Part shown: one piece after another, positions 1 to 8,428 of the stretch
Position numbering within the stretch: position 1 is the stretch's first letter
Layout: each line of letters starts with the position of its first letter
Assembly (NCBI RefSeq): GCF_016093275.1
Contig: NZ_JAEDAK010000018.1
Location: forward strand, 17,046 to 81,045
Length of the DNA: 64,000 bases
Direction of reading: 5' to 3'
DNA from: Inhella proteolytica
GTDB taxonomy: Bacteria > Pseudomonadota > Gammaproteobacteria > Burkholderiales > Burkholderiaceae_C
The notes under the pieces: model-generated
The model's database searches: none
What the model was told of the DNA's origin: nothing
Seen by the model: only the letters and a program-made list of their open reading frames with translations
Program-made: the position numbers and the translations under genes

Positions 1-499
1 CGCCGGGCACGGCAGCAATCGCGTCCAGCTGCGCCACCGCCTGCGGGGTTTCGAGCTGCAGCACCACGCAGAGGCCCTGGTTGGCCTGCTTCAGGTAGTT
101 CGGTGTGGTGCCGAAGGCCGAGGCGCGGCTCATGCCCGCCATGCCGCGCACGCCCTCGGGCGGGTAGCGGGTGGCGGCCACGGCGGCGCGCGCCTCGTCG
201 GCGTTCTGCACAAAGGGCACCAGCAGGCTGGTGGCTCCGGCGTCGAGCACGCGCTTCATCAGCACGGTCTCGTTCCAGGGCACCCGCACCAGCGGGGCCA
301 TGGGCGTGCAGCCCACCGCCTGCAGCAGCTGCGCCAGACCCAGCAGGTCCAGCGGGCTGTGCTCCATGTCCAGCACGCCCCAGTCGAAGCCGGCGCGGCC
401 CATGGCCTCGGCCACGATGGGGCTGGCCGACATCACCCAGCTGCCCAGCGGGCAGTGGGTGGCGCGGGCCGCCAGCAGGTCGCGAAAGGCGTTGCGCAT
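1..499 (-). CDS. HpcH/HpaI-family aldolase (3' end outside window)
   Basis: The first 166 codons of a class II, metal-dependent HpcH/HpaI-type aldolase. Members cleave 2-keto-3-deoxy sugar acids (such as 2-keto-3-deoxy-L-rhamnonate or 5-keto-4-deoxyglucarate) to pyruvate plus an aldehyde. Visible family marks are the early LDMEHSPLD stretch, the VRVPWNE strand, and GVRGMAGMSRAS in the GxRG region. The start ATG (499-497) overlaps the TGA of the TonB receptor gene as TGATG, so the two are translationally coupled. With the sugar-acid dehydratase upstream in the same orientation, it most likely performs the final aldol cleavage of the pathway. The exact substrate cannot be decided from the sequence. 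The C-terminal part lies beyond base 1. Confidence 0.88.
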   Translation of the reverse strand, partial: MRNAFRDLLAARATHCPLGSWVMSASPIVAEAMGRAGFDWGVLDMEHSPLDLLGLAQLLQAVGCTPMAPLVRVPWNETVLMKRVLDAGATSLLVPFVQNADEARAAVAATRYPPEGVRGMAGMSRASAFGTTPNYLKQANQGLCVVLQLETPQAVAQLDAIAAVPG

Positions 500-2799
500 C
501 AGAAGTCGTAGCGCAGGTTCACGCCGAAGTAGCGGCGGTCGTCGCGCGGCACGTAGCGGTTGATGTTGCTGCCCGAGTTTTGCACCAGGGTGGCGTAGGA
601 CTTGTCGCCCAGGTTGCGCCCGATCAGCGCCACGCTCCAGCCGTCGGTGCTCTGCAGCGCCACGCGGGCGTTGTAGATCGTGTACTCGGGCTGGAAGGAG
701 TTGGGCTGCTGCTGCAGGTCGAACTGCACCTTGGTCTGCCAGGTGGCGTCAAAGCCGTAGTCCAGGCTCAGGCTGTCGGTGAGGGTCTGCGTGTACTTCA
801 GGCGCAGGCTGGCCTTCCAGTCGGGCGAGAAGGGCAGCGGCTTGCCATTGATGTTGCAGCTGGCCGCCGCACCCGGCGGGCAGTTGAAGTTCTTCACGCG
901 CGCCTTGATGTTGGCGACGTTGAAGCTCACGTTCAGTCCGGCGGTGGGGCGAGCGGTCAAGTCCATCTCGATGCCCTTGGTGCTGACTTCACCGGCGTTG
1001 ATGAGGCGCGTGACGATGGTGCCGTTGACGAGGTCAGGCACATTGGCCTGGTAGCCGTTGTATTCGGTGTCAAAGGCGGCCAGGTTGACGCGCAGGCGGC
1101 GGTCCAGCAGCTCGCTCTTCAGGCCGATCTCATACGACTTGCTCTTCTCAGGGGCCAGCACGTTGTCCTGCGTGGGCGACATGTTGAAGAACACGTTGTA
1201 GGCCGGGCCCTTGTAGCCGCGCGAGTAGGTGGCGTAGGCCATCATGTCCGGCGTGATGTCGTACTGCGGGCCGAAGCGGCCGGAGACGGCGTCGACATCG
1301 GTGGAGCCGGTGACCGGCGCGCGCGTGGCGCCCACGCCCGAGAGGCCCGAGGCCGAGGCCACGCGGCCGTGGTAATAAGAGAGCTCGTCCTGCGTGTAGC
1401 GCAGGCCCGCGATGGTGCGCAGCTCGGGGCTGAAGTTCATCGTGCCCTCGCCGAACAGCGCCTTGCTCTTGCTGCGCACGCCATAGGTGGCCACGCCATT
1501 GCCGGTGACGACGGGACCGGCGGTGCAGGGCACCAGGCCCGAGGGCAGGGCTGCGGCGGTGCTGGCCGGGCAAGCCGTCACATCGCGGCGGTACACCTCG
1601 TCGTTCTTGCCGTCGAAATAGAACAGGCCGGCGACGTAGTCGAAGGTCTGCTTGCCGTTGCTGGCCACGCGCAGTTCCTGGGTGAACTGGCTGAAGTCGA
1701 GCGTGCCTTCATCGGCCAGCTGGGCGAACTGACGGTAGGGCTTGGGCAGGCGGTCCTGATCCTGGAACTGGTGGTTCTCCCAGCCGCGGTGGGCGGTGAT
1801 GGAGGTCAGCGTCACGCTGGGCAGGGTGTAGTCCACCTGGGTCGAGAGGCCCTGGTTGGTGTCCGTCACGCGCGTCAGCATCTCGCTGTTGATCTGGCGG
1901 TTGGTGGGCGAGGGGATCACCGGCGCCACGGCCGCGGCGTAAAGCGGGTTGGCCGTCACCGCATTGGTGGGGTAGGTGGCCACATCGGTGCCATAGGGCA
2001 CGCCGGTGGGGGTGGTGTCCTTGGAGCGCGTGTAGTCGGCGATCAGCGTGACCTTCATTTCGCGCATGGGCTGGAACTCGACGCGGCCGCGCACGCCGTC
2101 GCGGTCATAGCCGTTGACCTTGCTGCCATCGGCCACATTGGTGACGTTGCCGTCGAACTTGGCCGACATCAGCGACAGCGAGCCGCGCAGCTCGCTGGTG
2201 CCGCCGAACACGCCGGCGCGGATGCGGTGCTCACCGCCCTGGAAGGCCGACAGGTCCAGGTAGCCGCCCTTGCCCTTGGCCGCGGGGCGGGTGACGATGT
2301 TGATCACACCGGCCGACGAGTTCTTGCCGAACAGCGTGCCCTGCGGGCCGCGCAGGATCTCGATGCGGTCCACCTCCACCAGGTCCAGCGTGGCCTGGCC
2401 GGGGCGGGCGGTGACGACGCCGTCCAGCACCATCGACACCGTGGGCTCCACGCCCGGCGAGGTGGAGATCGTGCCCACGCCGCGGATGAACAGCGCCGAA
2501 TCCTTGTTCGAGGCGTTGCTGCGGTAATTCACCGTCGGCAACTGGGCGGTGATGGTGGAGAGGTTGTTGAGGTTCATCTCCTCCAGCGCACCGCCGCCGA
2601 TCACCGAGACCGCCAGCGGCGTCTTCTGCAGCGGCTGGATGCGCTTGGTGGCGGTGACGACCACGGCCTCCAGCTTGGTCGGATCCTTGGCCTCGTCCTT
2701 CGGGGCTTCGGCGCTTTGGGCTTGGGCGCCGAAGGCGGTGGAGGCCGCCAGGGCGAGCAAGCTCAGGCGGAAGGCGGGGATGCGGGGGGCGAAGGGCAT
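499..2799 (-). CDS. TonB-dependent outer-membrane receptor
   Basis: A 766-residue outer-membrane active transporter. It has a signal peptide of about 27 residues ending near AFGAQAQ, then a plug domain beginning at LEAVVVTATKR and including RGPQGTLFGKNSSAGVINIVT. The rest is a beta-barrel ending in the typical terminal aromatic strand GVNLRYDF. Plug and barrel resemble the broad group that imports carbohydrates and other large solutes as well as siderophores. The start follows a CGGAGA ribosome-binding site. It lies 41 bases downstream of the sugar-acid dehydratase and overlaps the aldolase start, so uptake of a sugar or sugar acid is more likely than iron uptake. That substrate assignment is inference from context. 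Confidence 0.9.
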   Translation of the reverse strand: MPFAPRIPAFRLSLLALAASTAFGAQAQSAEAPKDEAKDPTKLEAVVVTATKRIQPLQKTPLAVSVIGGGALEEMNLNNLSTITAQLPTVNYRSNASNKDSALFIRGVGTISTSPGVEPTVSMVLDGVVTARPGQATLDLVEVDRIEILRGPQGTLFGKNSSAGVINIVTRPAAKGKGGYLDLSAFQGGEHRIRAGVFGGTSELRGSLSLMSAKFDGNVTNVADGSKVNGYDRDGVRGRVEFQPMREMKVTLIADYTRSKDTTPTGVPYGTDVATYPTNAVTANPLYAAAVAPVIPSPTNRQINSEMLTRVTDTNQGLSTQVDYTLPSVTLTSITAHRGWENHQFQDQDRLPKPYRQFAQLADEGTLDFSQFTQELRVASNGKQTFDYVAGLFYFDGKNDEVYRRDVTACPASTAAALPSGLVPCTAGPVVTGNGVATYGVRSKSKALFGEGTMNFSPELRTIAGLRYTQDELSYYHGRVASASGLSGVGATRAPVTGSTDVDAVSGRFGPQYDITPDMMAYATYSRGYKGPAYNVFFNMSPTQDNVLAPEKSKSYEIGLKSELLDRRLRVNLAAFDTEYNGYQANVPDLVNGTIVTRLINAGEVSTKGIEMDLTARPTAGLNVSFNVANIKARVKNFNCPPGAAASCNINGKPLPFSPDWKASLRLKYTQTLTDSLSLDYGFDATWQTKVQFDLQQQPNSFQPEYTIYNARVALQSTDGWSVALIGRNLGDKSYATLVQNSGSNINRYVPRDDRRYFGVNLRYDF

Positions 2800-2840
2800 G
2801 GTGGGTCTCCGGCGGGTGTTTTAGAAGGGGGTCGCAGCCA

Positions 2841-4580
2841 TCAGAAGATGGTCGGCTCGGTACTCGGGATCGCGTCTTGCAAGAAATCGAAGTCGCACCC
2901 TTCGTGGGCTTGCGTCACATGCTCTTGATAGAGCTTGATGTAGCCACGCCGGTAGGGCGATACGGGGGGCTGCCACGCAGCGCGGCGGCGCGCCAGTTCG
3001 GCGTCGTCCACGCGCAGCTGCAGGCGGCGCTCGGGCAGGTTCAGCTCGATCAGGTCGCCTGTCTGCACCAGGGCCAGCGGCCCGCCCACCGCGCTCTCGG
3101 GCGAGATGTGCAGCACGCAGCTGCCGTAATGGGTGCCGCTCATGCGCGCGTCGGACAGGCGCACCAGATCGCGCACGCCGCGTGCCAGCAACTTCTTGGG
3201 GATGGGCAGGCCGCCCCATTCGGGCATGCCGGGGGCGCCCACCGGGCCGGCGTTGCGCAGCACCAGCACGGTGTTCTCGTCGCAGTCCAGCTCGGGGTCG
3301 GCGCAGCGCGCCATCATTTCGGCGGGGTTGTCGAACACCAGGGCCTTGCCCACATGGTGGAAGTAGCGCGGGCTGGCGGCGCTGGTCTTCATCACCGCGC
3401 CCTCGGGGGCCAGGTTGCCGCGCAGCACCGCCAGCGCGCCGGCTTCGCTCACCGGGCGGTCGAGCGGGCGGATCACCTCGTCGTCCAGGCTCTCGCGGCC
3501 GGCGATGGCCTCGCCCAGGCGCTGGCCGGTGACGGTCAGCTCGTCCAGGTTGAGGTGCGCGCGGATGCGGTTCAAGAGCGCGGGGAGGCCGCCGGCGTAG
3601 TGGAAGTCCTCCATCAGGCGGTCGCCACTGGGGAAGAGGTTGGCCAGCACCGGCACGCGGCGCGCCATGGCGTCCAGGTCGTCCAGGTTCAGGGCCACGC
3701 CGGCGCGGCGCGCCAGCGCCATCACGTGCACCGCGGCATTGGTGGAGCCGCCCAGCGCCATCTGGGCGGCCACGGCGTTCAGGAAGGAGCCGCGGGTGAG
3801 CAGGCGCGAGGGTTTCAAGTCCTCCCAGATCATGTGCACGATGCGCTCGCCGCAGGCGGTGGCCATGCGCACATGGGCGGAATCCATGGCCGGGATGGCG
3901 GTGGCGCCCGGCAGCGCCAGGCCCAGGGCCTCCACCATCGAGACCATGGTGCTGGCCGTGCCCATCACATTGCAGGTGCCGGGCGAGCGGGTCATCTTGG
4001 CTTCCAGATTGACCCACTCGTTGTCGCAGATGGCGCCGGCCTGGTATTCGTCCCAGAACATGCGCGTGTGCGTGCCCGCGCCCACCACGCGGGCGGGTTC
4101 GCCCTGCTTGAGGTAGCGGTCGCTCAGCATGCCGCCAGCGGGGCAGAAGAGGGTGGGCAGGTCGGTGCTGATGGCGCCCATCAGCGTGCCCGGCGTGGTC
4201 TTGTCGCAGCCGGCCAGCAGCACCACGCCATCCACCGGCAGGGAGCGCAGCAGCTCCTCCACCTCCATGGCCAGGAAGTTGCGGTAGAGCATGGTGGTGG
4301 GCTTGACCATCACCTCGCCCAGGCTGAGTGCGGGCAGCTCGAAGGGCATGCCACCGGCCATCAGCACGCCGCGCTTGATGCTCTCGGCCCGCTCGCGCAG
4401 ATGCGCATGGCAGGGCGAGAGATCGCTCCAGGTGTTGATGATGGCGACGATGGGGCGCTCGAGCACGTCCTCCCGGCGCAGGCCCATTTGCTGGATACGC
4501 TGGCGGTGCGCAAAGCCACGCATGTCGGTGGCGTCGAACCAGCGACGGCTGCGCAGATCGGCGAGGGCTTTGCTTGTCAT
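2841..4580 (-). CDS. IlvD/Edd-family sugar-acid dehydratase (L-arabinonate dehydratase type)
   Basis: A Fe-S sugar-acid dehydratase that removes water from an aldonate (L-arabinonate, D-fuconate, D-galactonate or similar) to give a 2-keto-3-deoxy acid. From the ATG at 4580 it has 579 residues, the usual length of pentonate dehydratases. A GTG seven codons upstream would add MRKRLQT but looks less likely. Three cysteines expected to bind the cluster are at about 57 (SDLSPCHAH), 125 (LLAGCDKTTPG) and 203 (SPGTCNVMG). The serine in GGSTNAAVH belongs to the conserved active-site region. The gene is divergent from the LacI-type regulator, with a palindromic operator between them. It heads an operon with the TonB receptor and aldolase. 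Confidence 0.9.
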   Translation of the reverse strand: MTSKALADLRSRRWFDATDMRGFAHRQRIQQMGLRREDVLERPIVAIINTWSDLSPCHAHLRERAESIKRGVLMAGGMPFELPALSLGEVMVKPTTMLYRNFLAMEVEELLRSLPVDGVVLLAGCDKTTPGTLMGAISTDLPTLFCPAGGMLSDRYLKQGEPARVVGAGTHTRMFWDEYQAGAICDNEWVNLEAKMTRSPGTCNVMGTASTMVSMVEALGLALPGATAIPAMDSAHVRMATACGERIVHMIWEDLKPSRLLTRGSFLNAVAAQMALGGSTNAAVHVMALARRAGVALNLDDLDAMARRVPVLANLFPSGDRLMEDFHYAGGLPALLNRIRAHLNLDELTVTGQRLGEAIAGRESLDDEVIRPLDRPVSEAGALAVLRGNLAPEGAVMKTSAASPRYFHHVGKALVFDNPAEMMARCADPELDCDENTVLVLRNAGPVGAPGMPEWGGLPIPKKLLARGVRDLVRLSDARMSGTHYGSCVLHISPESAVGGPLALVQTGDLIELNLPERRLQLRVDDAELARRRAAWQPPVSPYRRGYIKLYQEHVTQAHEGCDFDFLQDAIPSTEPTIF

Positions 4581-4613
4581 GGTCTGCAGGCGCTTTCGCA
4601 CTCAAAAGTGCTG

Positions 4614-4627
4614 TGTTACCGCTAACA
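4614..4627. promoter_or_regulatory. GntR/LacI-family operator candidate
   Basis: TGTTACCGCTAACA is an inverted repeat (TGTTA-CCGC-TAACA) between the divergent dehydratase and LacI-type regulator genes, 33 bases upstream of the dehydratase ATG. Its half-site GTTACC/GGTAAC matches operators of GntR-type LacI-family repressors. A further GGTAAC half-site is seen at 4672-4677. It is probably bound by the neighbouring regulator and could control both directions. Confidence 0.55.
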
Positions 4628-4692
4628 TCATTCGATGCAGGAGAGGTTTTGAGCTATTCAAGGAAACCCTTGGTAACGGCCCGGAGGCCGCT

Positions 4693-5760
4693 GTGGCCGT
4701 GAGCCGCCGGCCCCGCCGCGGCCATGGCCGCCCCACGCTGGACGACGTGGCGCAGGCCGCCGGCGTGACGCGGATTACCGTGTCGCGCTTTTTCCACAGC
4801 CCGGACAAGCTGGCCCCCGAAACCGCCGCCCGCGTGCGCGCTGCGGTGGATGAGGTGGGCTATGTGCCCAATGCCCAGGCCGGCCAGCTGGCCAGCGGGC
4901 GCTCGCGCGTGGTGGCGGCGCTGGTGCCCAACCTCGGCTACTCGATCTTTGCCGAGACCATCCAGGGCCTGAGCGAGGGCCTGATGGACAGCGGCTACGA
5001 GCTGATGCTGATGCCCACCAACTACTCGCTGGAGCGCGAGGAGCGCCAGCTGCGCGCGCTGATGGCCTGGTCGCCCAGCGCCCTGGTGCTCACCGGCCGC
5101 CGCCATTCCGCCGCCGCTGAACAACTGCTGAATGGCTTGCGTGAGCAGGGCACGCCGGTGGTGGAGATCTGGGACCGCCCCGACGCGCCGAACGAGCCCG
5201 GGGCCCCTGCGCGCATCGGTTTCGACCACCGCGAAATCGGCATGCGCATGGCGTGCCACCTGATGGAGCTGGGCCACCGCCACCTCGGCTATGTGGACAA
5301 CCCCGTGGCCGAGGACTACCGCGCCCGCGAGCGCCGCGCCGGCTTTGCCGCCGCCGCCGCCCAGGCCGGCGCCCGGCTGGACGAAGTGCAGGCCCCGCCC
5401 GGCGACAGCTTCGACTCCGGCCGCTGGGCGCTGCAGCAGCTGCTGGCGCGCCAGCCCGCGCCCAGCGCCGTGGCCTTTGCCAACGACCTGCTCGCCGCCG
5501 GCGCCTGGGTGGACCTGCAGGCGGTGGGTAGCTCCCTCAGCAGCTCCCCCACCAGCGGCCCGGCCCTGCTGGGTTTTGGCGACTTCCCCATCAGCCGCCA
5601 GGTGCGGCCCATGCTCTCCACCGTGCACACGCCCAATGCCGAGATCGGCCGCAGCGCCGCGCGCAGCCTGCTGGCCGCGCTGCAGAGCGGCGGCCCGCCC
5701 GAGGGGCAGGCGCTGGCCTGCGAGCTGGTGGCGCGCGGCAGCACGCCGCGCCATTCATGA
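4693..5760 (+). CDS. LacI/GntR-type transcriptional regulator
   Basis: A DNA-binding sugar-responsive regulator of 355 residues. The helix-turn-helix is RPTLDDVAQAAGVTRITVS near residues 12-31, followed by the hinge helix region (VGYVPNAQAGQLASGRS) and a periplasmic-binding-protein-like effector domain. The GTG at 4693 is chosen as start because GGAGG (4683-4687) sits five bases before it. A second GTG at 4699 is possible, and the open frame continues upstream without a good start. It is divergent from the dehydratase operon and precedes the porin/ABC transporter genes, so it probably regulates one or both. The effector is likely a gluconate-like sugar acid, by similarity only. Confidence 0.88.
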   Translation: MAVSRRPRRGHGRPTLDDVAQAAGVTRITVSRFFHSPDKLAPETAARVRAAVDEVGYVPNAQAGQLASGRSRVVAALVPNLGYSIFAETIQGLSEGLMDSGYELMLMPTNYSLEREERQLRALMAWSPSALVLTGRRHSAAAEQLLNGLREQGTPVVEIWDRPDAPNEPGAPARIGFDHREIGMRMACHLMELGHRHLGYVDNPVAEDYRARERRAGFAAAAAQAGARLDEVQAPPGDSFDSGRWALQQLLARQPAPSAVAFANDLLAAGAWVDLQAVGSSLSSSPTSGPALLGFGDFPISRQVRPMLSTVHTPNAEIGRSAARSLLAALQSGGPPEGQALACELVARGSTPRHS

Positions 5761-5893
5761 AGTATTAAGGAAAACACCCATCGCGTTTCTTTAACGTCTC
5801 CTTAACATCCGCTCCGCTAGCAAATCTGAACGATTGCTGAATGCGGGCCCCGGAACCCGTTGTCAGCAGCACAACAAGGACCGAGGAGACCCC

Positions 5894-7051
5894 ATGAACC
5901 CCACGCGCAAGCTTGCGCCCCTGGCATTGCTGCTGCTCGCCAGCGGCGCCGCCCAGGCCCTGGACTGGACCGGCTACTTCCGCGCCGGCCCGGGCCTGAC
6001 CAGCAACAACGCCAACCGCGCCTGCTACGGCCTGAACGGCGGCAGCCCCGGCATGAAGTACCGCCTGGGCAATGAATGCGATCTGTACGGCGAGTTCCAG
6101 CTCGACCAGGCCTTCAAGAAGGACGGCCTTGAGTACAAGGTCAGCCTGATGACCAACCACTACACCGGCAACACCGACACCGACGGCAAGGGCCTGGCCA
6201 TCGAGCAGCTCTGGGCCGAGGTCAAGGGCATCGACCTGGCGCCCGAGGCCACCTTCTGGGTGGGCAAGGAGCGCGGCCGCCGCGGCGATGTGCACATCAC
6301 CGACACCCAGATCGTCGAGATGAAGGGCGTGGGCTTCGGCGTCAAGAACCTGGGCGGCCGCTTTGGCGTGGCCTATTACAAGAACGACGATCAGCCGCAG
6401 AAGCCCGGCCACCGCATCAACCTGGAATGGCTGAACCTGCCGGCCAACCAGGACGCCGCGCTGAACGTGTTCGCCACCCTCACCAAGGGCGACTTCCAGG
6501 GCGGCACCAGCGGGGCCGGCCTGTCGCTGCGGCACGATCAGAAGAAGCTCTTCGGCACCGGCCTGTCCAACACCCTGTGGCTGCAGTACGCCCAGGGCTC
6601 GGCCGCCGTGAACAGCAACTTCGGCGACCTGACGGCCGGCAGCCAGGCCAAGGGCTGGCGCCTGGTGAACGCCTTGAACGGCCAGAGCGGCGCGGTGGGC
6701 GGGCAGCTGCACCTGCTGCTGGCCAAGGAAAGCGACAAGTCGGGCAAGGACACCACCTCGGCCTCGCTGGGCGGCCGCGTGAGCGTGGGCATGAGCCGCA
6801 ACCTCAAGTTCCTGACCGAGCTGGGTGTCTCGCAATACAAGCCCGAGGGCGGCAGCACCGCCCGCCTGAGCAAGCTGACCGTGGGCCCAGCGCTGTCGAT
6901 CGACAACAGCTTCTGGTCCCGCCCCGAGCTGCGCCTGTACGTGACGCATGCGCGCTGGAACCAGGCCGCCGGTAACGTCACGGGCAATGCCGCCTTTGCG
7001 AACAAGACCTCCGGAACCTCTGCCGGCGCCCAGGTCGAATGGTGGTTCTGA
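5894..7051 (+). CDS. Maltoporin-like carbohydrate porin
   Basis: A LamB-type outer-membrane sugar porin of 385 residues. It has a 22-residue signal peptide (cleavage after AAQA), then LDWTGYFRAGPG typical of mature LamB. A cysteine-flanked early loop (ACYGLNGG to NECDLYGEFQ), alternating aromatic beta-strands and a C-terminal VEWWF outer-membrane anchor follow. The ATG at 5894 has a GAGGAG ribosome-binding site at 5883-5888; an in-frame ATG at 5834 lacks these features. It is followed after 20 bases by the periplasmic binding protein, so it very likely provides outer-membrane entry for the sugar taken up by the ABC transporter. Upstream, TTAAGGA (5765-5771) and TCCTTAA (5799-5805) form an inverted pair of unknown meaning. 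Confidence 0.88.
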   Translation: MNPTRKLAPLALLLLASGAAQALDWTGYFRAGPGLTSNNANRACYGLNGGSPGMKYRLGNECDLYGEFQLDQAFKKDGLEYKVSLMTNHYTGNTDTDGKGLAIEQLWAEVKGIDLAPEATFWVGKERGRRGDVHITDTQIVEMKGVGFGVKNLGGRFGVAYYKNDDQPQKPGHRINLEWLNLPANQDAALNVFATLTKGDFQGGTSGAGLSLRHDQKKLFGTGLSNTLWLQYAQGSAAVNSNFGDLTAGSQAKGWRLVNALNGQSGAVGGQLHLLLAKESDKSGKDTTSASLGGRVSVGMSRNLKFLTELGVSQYKPEGGSTARLSKLTVGPALSIDNSFWSRPELRLYVTHARWNQAAGNVTGNAAFANKTSGTSAGAQVEWWF

Positions 7052-7071
7052 ACATGCACACGGAGACCCAG

Positions 7072-8310
7072 ATGAAGAAGCAATCGATCGCCCTGGCCCT
7101 GGGCCTGTTGTTCGGCGCCGCCCAAGCCGGCGAAGTGGAAGTGCTGCACTGGTGGACCGCCGGCGGCGAGGCCAAGGCCGCGCAAGGCCTGAAGGCCAGC
7201 CTGCAAGCGAAGGGCCACAGCTGGAAGGACTTCGCCGTGGCCGGTGGCGGTGGCGATTCGGCCATGACGGTGCTGAAGAGCCGCGTGGTCTCGGGCAACG
7301 CCCCGGCGGCGGCGCAGATCAAGGGCCCCAGCATCCAGGAATGGGCGCGAGAAGGCCTGCTGGCGAACATGGACGCGGTGGCCAAGGCCGAGAACTGGGA
7401 CGGCGTGCTGCCCAAGGTCGTCAGCGACGTGATGAAGCACCAGGGCCAGTACGTGGCCGCGCCGGTGAACGTGCACCGCGTCAACTGGCTGTGGGCCAAT
7501 GCCGAGGTGCTGAAAAAGGCCGGCGTCAAGCCGCCCAGCAGCTGGGACGAGTTCTTCACCGCCGCCGAAGCGCTGAAGAAGGCCGGCGTCATTCCGCTCG
7601 CCCATGGCGGCCAGAACTGGCAGGACTTCACCACCTTCGAATCGGTGGCCCTGGGCGTGGGCGGTGCGGACTTCTACAAGAAGGCCCTGGTGCAACTCGA
7701 TGCCGCCACGATCAACAGCGCCACCATGGACAAGGTGCTGGAAACCTTCCGCCGCGTGAAGGCCTACACCGACAAGAACGCCCCCGGGCGCGACTGGAAC
7801 CTGGCCACCGCCATGGTCATCAAGGGCGAGGCCGGCATGCAGCTGATGGGCGACTGGGCCAAGGGCGAGTTCCTGGCAGCCGGCAAGGCGCCGGGCAAGG
7901 ACTTCGTCTGCGTGGCCGCGCCCGGCACCGCCAAGGCCTTCACCTTCAATGTGGACAGCTTCGCCCTCTTCAAGCTGAAGAAGGCCGACGCCCAGGCCGC
8001 GCAGCGCGACTTCGCCTCCGCCGTCATGTCGCCCGCCTTCCAGGAGCTGTTCAACCTGAACAAGGGTTCCATCCCGGTGCGCACCGATCTGAAGATGGAC
8101 AAGTTCGACGACTGCGCGAAATTGAGCAACCAGGACTTCCTGGCCACCGCCAAGGCCGGCAGCCTGGTGCCCTCGATCGCCCACGGCATGGCCGTGCCCT
8201 CGGCGGCCGAAGGCGCGATCAAGGACGTGGTGAGCCAGTTCTGGAACAACGACACCATGACCGTGGCGCAGGCCAAGCAGCGCATCGCGGCTGCCGCCAA
8301 GACCCAGTGA
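7072..8310 (+). CDS. Sugar ABC transporter substrate-binding protein (CUT1/GtsA-like)
   Basis: A periplasmic solute-binding protein of 412 residues for a carbohydrate ABC importer. It has a 19-residue signal peptide ending AAQA and mature sequence starting GEVEVLHWWTAGGEAKA, as in the glucose/mannose binding proteins of the CUT1 family. Regions such as NVHRVNWLWANAEVLKKAG and MQLMGDWAKGEF are typical of the group. GGAG at 7062-7065 supports the ATG at 7072; an ATG at 7054 would add MHTETQ. The gene is followed by a strong stem-loop before the permease genes, consistent with this subunit being made in excess. Glucose or a related hexose is a reasonable guess for the substrate but is not proven. 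Confidence 0.9.
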   Translation: MKKQSIALALGLLFGAAQAGEVEVLHWWTAGGEAKAAQGLKASLQAKGHSWKDFAVAGGGGDSAMTVLKSRVVSGNAPAAAQIKGPSIQEWAREGLLANMDAVAKAENWDGVLPKVVSDVMKHQGQYVAAPVNVHRVNWLWANAEVLKKAGVKPPSSWDEFFTAAEALKKAGVIPLAHGGQNWQDFTTFESVALGVGGADFYKKALVQLDAATINSATMDKVLETFRRVKAYTDKNAPGRDWNLATAMVIKGEAGMQLMGDWAKGEFLAAGKAPGKDFVCVAAPGTAKAFTFNVDSFALFKLKKADAQAAQRDFASAVMSPAFQELFNLNKGSIPVRTDLKMDKFDDCAKLSNQDFLATAKAGSLVPSIAHGMAVPSAAEGAIKDVVSQFWNNDTMTVAQAKQRIAAAAKTQ

Positions 8311-8381
8311 ACGGGGTTTGACCCTTGGGGCGCCCACCGCCCCTGTCTGCATGCCGGTGGCACTCCCGCCGGTTTGGGATT

Positions 8382-8418
8382 CCCGCCCTGCCTTCAGGGC
8401 AGGGCGGGGCCCTTTTTT
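8382..8418 (+). terminator. Intra-operon stem-loop with U-tract
   Basis: An 11-bp perfect stem (8382-8392 with 8398-8408, loop TTCAG) is followed by GCCC and six T. It has the form of a rho-independent terminator but lies inside the operon, 71 bases after the binding-protein gene and 10 bases before the permease start. It probably lowers permease/ATPase expression relative to the binding protein or stabilises the upstream mRNA. Confidence 0.75.
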
Positions 8419-8428
8419 GGTTGCGGCT

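Noticed and set aside
103..2928. A 941-codon open frame on the plus strand
   Set aside because: It is antisense to the TonB receptor, whose product has a signal peptide, plug and barrel. The plus-strand product is a repetitive His/Val/Gly/Arg sequence with no domain.
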